The notes under the pieces: generated by a model
Told to the model about the DNA's origin: nothing
Seen by the model: the letters and a program-made list of their open reading frames with translations, nothing else
Databases searched by the model: none
Program-made: the position numbers and the translations under genes
Assembly: GCA_016764015.1 (NCBI GenBank)
Contig: JAESSR010000285.1
Span: 1 to 8,798 of the forward strand
Direction: 5' to 3'
From: Phycisphaerales bacterium
GTDB taxonomy: Bacteria > Planctomycetota > Phycisphaerae > Phycisphaerales > UBA1924
Length of the DNA stretch: 8,798 bases
Shown here: piece by piece, positions 5,811 through 8,798 of the stretch
Layout of the letters: each line of letters begins with the position of its first letter
Numbering within the stretch: position 1 is the stretch's first letter

Positions 5811-7403
5811 ATGAGCGATACCCAAGTTGGCACCATTGATCTAATCGACGAACTCACCTGGCGCGGGCTGGTCAAGGACTGCACCGATGCCGAAGGATTG
5901 CGCGAGCACCTGAACGATCCGACCAATGCGCCACGCAAGATTTACGCCGGGTTCGATCCCACCGCGGATTCACTCACCATCGGCAATCTTGTCCCGATCA
6001 TGTTGTTGGCTCATGTGAAGCGAGCTGGGCATACGCCAGTCGTCGTCATGGGCGGCGGCACCGGGCTCATCGGCGACCCCTCGGGCAAGTCCGCTGAGCG
6101 GATGATGATGACTGACGAAATCGTCGAGCAGAATGTCAAATCCCAAGAACCGATCTTCGCCAACATCCTCGGCGACGAAGGCACCGACTACATCTCCCTG
6201 AACAACAACGACTGGCTGAGCAAAATCTCCTACATCGAAGCCTTGCGTGACATCGGCAAACATTTCAGCGTCAACATGATGATGCAGAAGGAATCCGTCA
6301 AAGATCGGCTCAACAACCGCGAGCAGGGGATCAGCTATACCGAGTTTTCCTACATGATCCTGCAAGCGTACGACTTCGCGCACCTCTACGAGCACGAGGG
6401 TGTCACTGTCCAACTCGGCGGGAGCGATCAGTACGGGAATATTGTTGCGGGTGGAGATTTGATTCGGCGAAAAATGGCAGTTGACGATATTGTTTCATCT
6501 ACTCGCTCCTTAAAAAAGCAACTCGATGAGATTTGGACTTGGACAAATCGGTCAGAGAATAGAAATATCAAGTTTGCGGCAGAAGAGTTTGAAAAGACAA
6601 AGAAACTGTCCAAAGAGAATCCAAATAGATCAGACAAGATGTCCGAGTCACTCAATAATTTACTTGAAGTTATTCGTGTCAAAGCGCCAATTGAAGTGGT
6701 GAGACTTGTAGAAGCGGTGCAAGAGGATTTAAGGGAACATCCCAAAGGGTTCCTAAATCTGATGTTATCTTCATTCTCCTTTGGCCTTACCGCCCCCCTC
6801 GTCGCCAAAGCCGACGGCGGGAAGTTTGGCAAGACCGAAACCGGGGCCATCTGGCTCACCGCCAATCGCACCAGCCCCTACGCCTACTACCAGTTCTGGC
6901 TCAACAGCTCCGACGAAGATGCGGCGAACTGGATCAAGGTGTTTACATTCCTCGGGCAGCCTACGGTTGAAGGGTTGCTCGCCCGCCACAGCGAAGCACC
7001 CGGCAAGCGTGCACTCCAGCGGACACTCGCTCAAGAAGCGACGACGATTCTGCATGGCGAAGATGCGATGAAGAATGCGGAGGCTGCGGGCAAGGCATTG
7101 TTCAGCGGCGAGATCAGTTCGCTCGATGCCCAAACCATGCTCGAAGTCTTCGCATCCGTCCCAACCACCCAGCACGCCAAGGCGGATCTTGCTGAGGGAG
7201 TAGACATGGTCGAGATGCTCAAGGCGTGCAACCTCGCGTCATCGAACCGTGAAGCCAAAGAGTTCCTCAACGAGGGCTCAGTGAAAATCAATGGCGAGAA
7301 GATTGGCATCGATACCAAGCTGACGGCGGAGCATCTTCTTCATGGCGAGTTCATCGCCATTCGTCGCGGCAAGAAGAAGTGGCACATGACCAAGTGGGCG
7401 TAA
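5811..7403 (+). CDS. tyrS: tyrosyl-tRNA synthetase with an internal insertion
   Basis: This class I synthetase charges tRNA(Tyr) with tyrosine using ATP, in the cytosol. The N-terminal half has YAGFDPTADSL (45-55) and GGGTGLIGDPSGK (81-93). GISYTEFSYMILQAYDF and GGSDQYGN follow (QYGN 207-210). The KMSKS-type loop is KFGKT (338-342) and SPYAYYQFW follows it. An S4-like RNA-binding domain ends the protein (about 463-530). The HIGH signature is altered to TIGN (56-59). The protein has 530 residues against about 420-430 for E. coli or Bacillus enzymes; nearly all the excess is a single insertion, residues 222-323. ATG 5811 matches where homologues begin, although no Shine-Dalgarno is visible and the frame happens to stay open upstream through the repeat. 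The gene is bracketed by two unrelated palindrome doublets. All remaining core motifs are intact, so I expect an active enzyme, but the insertion needs explaining. Confidence 0.93.
   Translation: MSDTQVGTIDLIDELTWRGLVKDCTDAEGLREHLNDPTNAPRKIYAGFDPTADSLTIGNLVPIMLLAHVKRAGHTPVVVMGGGTGLIGDPSGKSAERMMMTDEIVEQNVKSQEPIFANILGDEGTDYISLNNNDWLSKISYIEALRDIGKHFSVNMMMQKESVKDRLNNREQGISYTEFSYMILQAYDFAHLYEHEGVTVQLGGSDQYGNIVAGGDLIRRKMAVDDIVSSTRSLKKQLDEIWTWTNRSENRNIKFAAEEFEKTKKLSKENPNRSDKMSESLNNLLEVIRVKAPIEVVRLVEAVQEDLREHPKGFLNLMLSSFSFGLTAPLVAKADGGKFGKTETGAIWLTANRTSPYAYYQFWLNSSDEDAANWIKVFTFLGQPTVEGLLARHSEAPGKRALQRTLAQEATTILHGEDAMKNAEAAGKALFSGEISSLDAQTMLEVFASVPTTQHAKADLAEGVDMVEMLKACNLASSNREAKEFLNEGSVKINGEKIGIDTKLTAEHLLHGEFIAIRRGKKKWHMTKWA
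6474..6779 (+). other. AT-rich in-frame insertion within tyrS (about 100 codons)
   Basis: In E. coli and Bacillus TyrRS the helix after GGSDQWGN is joined to GLTxPL by a loop of about six residues. Here about 100 residues (222-323) lie between LIRRK and FGLTAPL. The segment is open in frame, rich in Lys, Glu, Asp and Asn, and looks mainly helical. Hand-counted GC over 6481-6780 is about 39%, against about 65% for 6781-6900. It uses AGA, TTA, AAT and ATT freely, unlike the flanks. The switch on the right at about 6780 is abrupt. On the left, AT-leaning codons already begin near 6430, inside conserved TyrRS sequence. I recognise no domain. Horizontal acquisition is inferred. Confidence 0.75.
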
Positions 7404-7412
7404 CCAGAACCC

Positions 7413-7492
7413 GTGGCACAGGCGTCTCGCCTGTGATGACTCTTAGCAGATGAGTTGTATAAAGAAGAACACAGGCGGGACGCCTGTGCCAC
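7413..7492. repeat. REPIN-like palindrome doublet between convergent genes
   Basis: Arms at 7413-7435 and 7470-7492 are reverse complements at 22 of 23 positions, separated by 34 nt. Each arm is itself a strong hairpin: CACAGGCG-3nt-CGCCTGTG at 7417-7435 and again at 7470-7488, each with perfect 8-bp stems. The sequence is unrelated to the repeat at 5710-5788, so two families are present. It fills the gap between the convergent tyrS (stop 7403) and the Gfo/Idh-like gene (stop 7507), and could act as a bidirectional transcript-end structure although no T-run follows. Confidence 0.85.
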
Positions 7493-7506
7493 CACAGAAG
7501 GTGAGT

Positions 7507-8532
7507 TTACATTGACAACAACAACTGCTCGACGGCTCTTGGCGATTCGCCTTGGCCGGTGCGGGTGCTGAGCAGGGTTGCGTGGGTCATCGAGAGCACG
7601 CCTGGGTAGTCGATTGGTGCCCGCTTTGGGCCGACGCCTGAGCAGAGTTCGATGAGTTGAGCTGCCAGTGCGATCTCGGCGGTGTCAACACCATCTGCAT
7701 CAGGCGTATCGTACGAATCGATCATCTCGCCGATCGGGTTAAACCATTTGAACCCGGCGTTATCAATAACGATGTGCCCTTCGGTGCTGAGCATGGTCAT
7801 GTTGATTGTTGATGCGCCGACCTGATCTGTTAAGAGCAATGCGGCGCATCGCCCATCGGAGAAGCGAAGATTGAGGGTGAACTCGCCGTGGAGATAGCGG
7901 AGGGATTGACCGGGTAGTGGGTGCATCCCTCTGCCGGCGGCTGGCGATATATACCCGGCTTCGATAATGTTTGGAACGCCGACAAGTGATCGGACGAGGT
8001 CCATCGCATCGAACAATCGTGCGCCGAGCGAGCCGAGTGCCTTTGGCATCCCGATCACGATACTGCACGAGCGGATCGGTGCGAATGTTTCGAGGACGGT
8101 GTAGAACTCGTCGATCATTGGCGTATGGCGCGTCAATGGCATCATGTGGACGAGCTCGTTGAGGATGCCGGTGCTGAGTGCTTCGGCGAACGATGTGCCT
8201 CCGATGCCGTTGGATGTCGCGGGGATCGGTTCGAGTGTGGCGACGGCGAGATTCCGAGCGTGGGCGGCTTTGAGCGCATCGAGATCGGCATCGACCGCTT
8301 GGTCGGCAAAGCTGCTCGGGTTCCCAAGGATGAGCAGGTCGGCTTCAACGCTCGAAAGAGCTACGCGGAGATCATCGATTGGGTCGCATTCAAGATCAGA
8401 GGCGACCTGCCCGGTACGGGCTGGATCGGGGGATCCAGCGCCGACAAGCTCGATATCGGCGCGTGCGAGCACCCGTTTGATGACGGGTGCTTGTTCAGGA
8501 TCAATCCACACAACGCAGCGAGCTTTGGGCAT
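7507..8532 (-). CDS. degenerate Gfo/Idh/MocA-like protein, probably not an oxidoreductase
   Basis: This 341-residue protein follows the layout of Gfo/Idh/MocA sugar-type dehydrogenases: an N-terminal Rossmann-like half (ELVGAGSPDPAR at 28-39; ADLLILGNP at 64-72), a linker equivalent to the EKP motif, then an alpha/beta C-terminal domain (DAMDLVRSLVG at 175-185; FSDGRCAAL at 224-232). The signatures are missing, however. The first strand reads VVWIDPEQ (7-14) where GxGxxG is expected, the EKP region is EPIP (101-104) with no lysine, and the DxGxH-type residues of the C-terminal half align with A171 and D175. It therefore probably lacks normal NAD(P) binding and catalysis. The frame is long, ungapped and coherent, which argues for a maintained protein, perhaps a sensor or structural homologue. 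ATG 8532 is preferred because upstream in-frame starts run into rnpB. No Shine-Dalgarno is visible. Family assignment is by pattern only. Confidence 0.7.
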   Translation of the reverse strand: MPKARCVVWIDPEQAPVIKRVLARADIELVGAGSPDPARTGQVASDLECDPIDDLRVALSSVEADLLILGNPSSFADQAVDADLDALKAAHARNLAVATLEPIPATSNGIGGTSFAEALSTGILNELVHMMPLTRHTPMIDEFYTVLETFAPIRSCSIVIGMPKALGSLGARLFDAMDLVRSLVGVPNIIEAGYISPAAGRGMHPLPGQSLRYLHGEFTLNLRFSDGRCAALLLTDQVGASTINMTMLSTEGHIVIDNAGFKWFNPIGEMIDSYDTPDADGVDTAEIALAAQLIELCSGVGPKRAPIDYPGVLSMTHATLLSTRTGQGESPRAVEQLLLSM

Positions 8533-8538
8533 AGGGGT

Positions 8539-8544
8539 ATTGTA
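8539..8544 (-). promoter_or_regulatory. candidate -10 box giving a leaderless transcript
   Basis: Minus-strand TACAAT lies with only six bases between it and the ATG at 8532, so transcription would start at or beside the start codon. This agrees with the absence of a ribosome binding site there. No convincing -35 is found at normal spacing. Confidence 0.35.
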
Positions 8545-8592
8545 TGCGAAAATGCGTCTAGGTGCTTGCAAACCTTGTGCAAAGGGTGTGCG

Positions 8593-8598
8593 TATAGT
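8593..8598 (+). promoter_or_regulatory. candidate -10 box for rnpB
   Basis: TATAGT, one mismatch from TATAAT, ends about 7 nt before the expected 5' end of RNase P RNA. TTGTGC (8575-8580) and TTGCAA (8566-8571) are upstream, but their spacings of 12 and 21 bp are not ideal for a -35. Confidence 0.45.
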
Positions 8599-8604
8599 TG
8601 ATTG

Positions 8605-8798
8605 ATGCGGCAAGGCGATCGCTCGCGTCGGCTTTGGTCGATTCGGGAGGAAAGTCCGAGCACGGTAGGATACGGTGGTGGGTAATGCCCACCCGGCTCA
8701 ATAAGCTCTTTGGAGTGCAGCTTGGGTCGAGGGAAAGTGCCACAGAGAATGAACCGCCGATGGCTTGGGCTTTGCCCAAGAACAGGTAAGGGTGAAAA
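8605..8798 (+). ncRNA. rnpB: RNase P RNA, 5' part (cut by window end)
   Basis: This is the catalytic RNA of RNase P, which trims the 5' leader of pre-tRNAs. The bacterial type A signature is clear: GAGGAAAGTCCGAGC (8647-8661), the P8-like stem GTGGGTAATGCCCAC, then ACAGAGAATGAACCGCCGATGG (8743-8764) and CAGGTAAGGGTGAAA near the window end, all in the same order as the E. coli RNA. The 5' boundary is estimated from a -10 box at 8593-8598 and could be off by several bases. The 3' half, including the rest of the catalytic core and the terminator, lies outside the window. Compared with E. coli, the stretch between the P8-like stem and ACAGAGA is longer and holds a possible extra stem (AAGCT 8703-8707 with AGCTT 8719-8723). 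Confidence 0.92.

Noticed and set aside
6474..6779. Intein in TyrRS
   Set aside because: There is no Cys, Ser or Thr at a plausible left junction, no His-Asn followed by a nucleophile at the right end, and about 100 residues is shorter than known mini-inteins. No splicing blocks are visible.
6474..6779. Group I or II intron in tyrS
   Set aside because: The segment is open in frame from end to end, a multiple of three, and shows no intron core motifs.
5710..7492. CRISPR array from the repeated palindromes
   Set aside because: There are only two arms per element in opposite orientation, the two elements do not share sequence, and no cas genes are present.
8533..8613. Upstream start (8613) for the Gfo/Idh-like gene
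   Set aside because: It would overlap the 5' end of RNase P RNA and cover its promoter; the added residues do not resemble the family.

Overview
The window looks like chromosomal DNA from a planctomycete, most likely class Phycisphaerae. The evidence is a secreted protein with a two-repeat dockerin-like C-terminus (FFDVxxFLxxF), a neighbour ending in a PEP-CTERM-like sorting signal (PAPSALALL...RRRR), a large pseudopilin with a DGH motif near its C-terminus, a CxxCGYxL zinc ribbon on a small membrane protein, and two long palindrome doublets between genes. This placement is inferred from protein style, not from a marker-gene tree.

Layout. 58-1401 (+): UDP-glucose 6-dehydrogenase. 1436-1921 and 1914-2651 (+): a two-TM zinc-ribbon protein overlapping by 8 bp a compact beta-class adenine DNA methyltransferase with no restriction partner in view. 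2664-2714: a terminator that fits the minus strand. 2740-3405 and 3466-4548 (-): two exported proteins, one PEP-CTERM-like and one dockerin-like. 4549-4744: a divergent control region in which two 24-bp imperfect direct repeats, exactly 40 bp apart, flank a palindromic TATAAT box. 4745-5695 (+): prepilin-type protein. 5710-5788: a 28-bp perfect inverted repeat. 5811-7403 (+): tyrosyl-tRNA synthetase carrying an AT-rich in-frame insertion of about 100 codons. 7413-7492: a second, unrelated palindrome doublet between convergent genes. 7507-8532 (-): a Gfo/Idh/MocA-like protein lacking the usual cofactor and catalytic signatures. 8605-8798 (+): the 5' part of RNase P RNA, cut by the window end.

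How the parts relate. Most genes are independent housekeeping or surface functions rather than one pathway. The real links are the overlapping zinc-ribbon/methyltransferase pair, the co-oriented pair of exported proteins, the divergent promoter region between the dockerin-like gene and the pseudopilin gene, and the divergent start region between the Gfo/Idh-like gene and rnpB. The strongest oddities are the tyrS insertion, the two REPIN-like elements that bracket tyrS, and the paired repeats around the -10 box at 4653-4658. I saw no CRISPR array, tRNA, 16S/23S rRNA, insertion sequence or obvious defence cluster.
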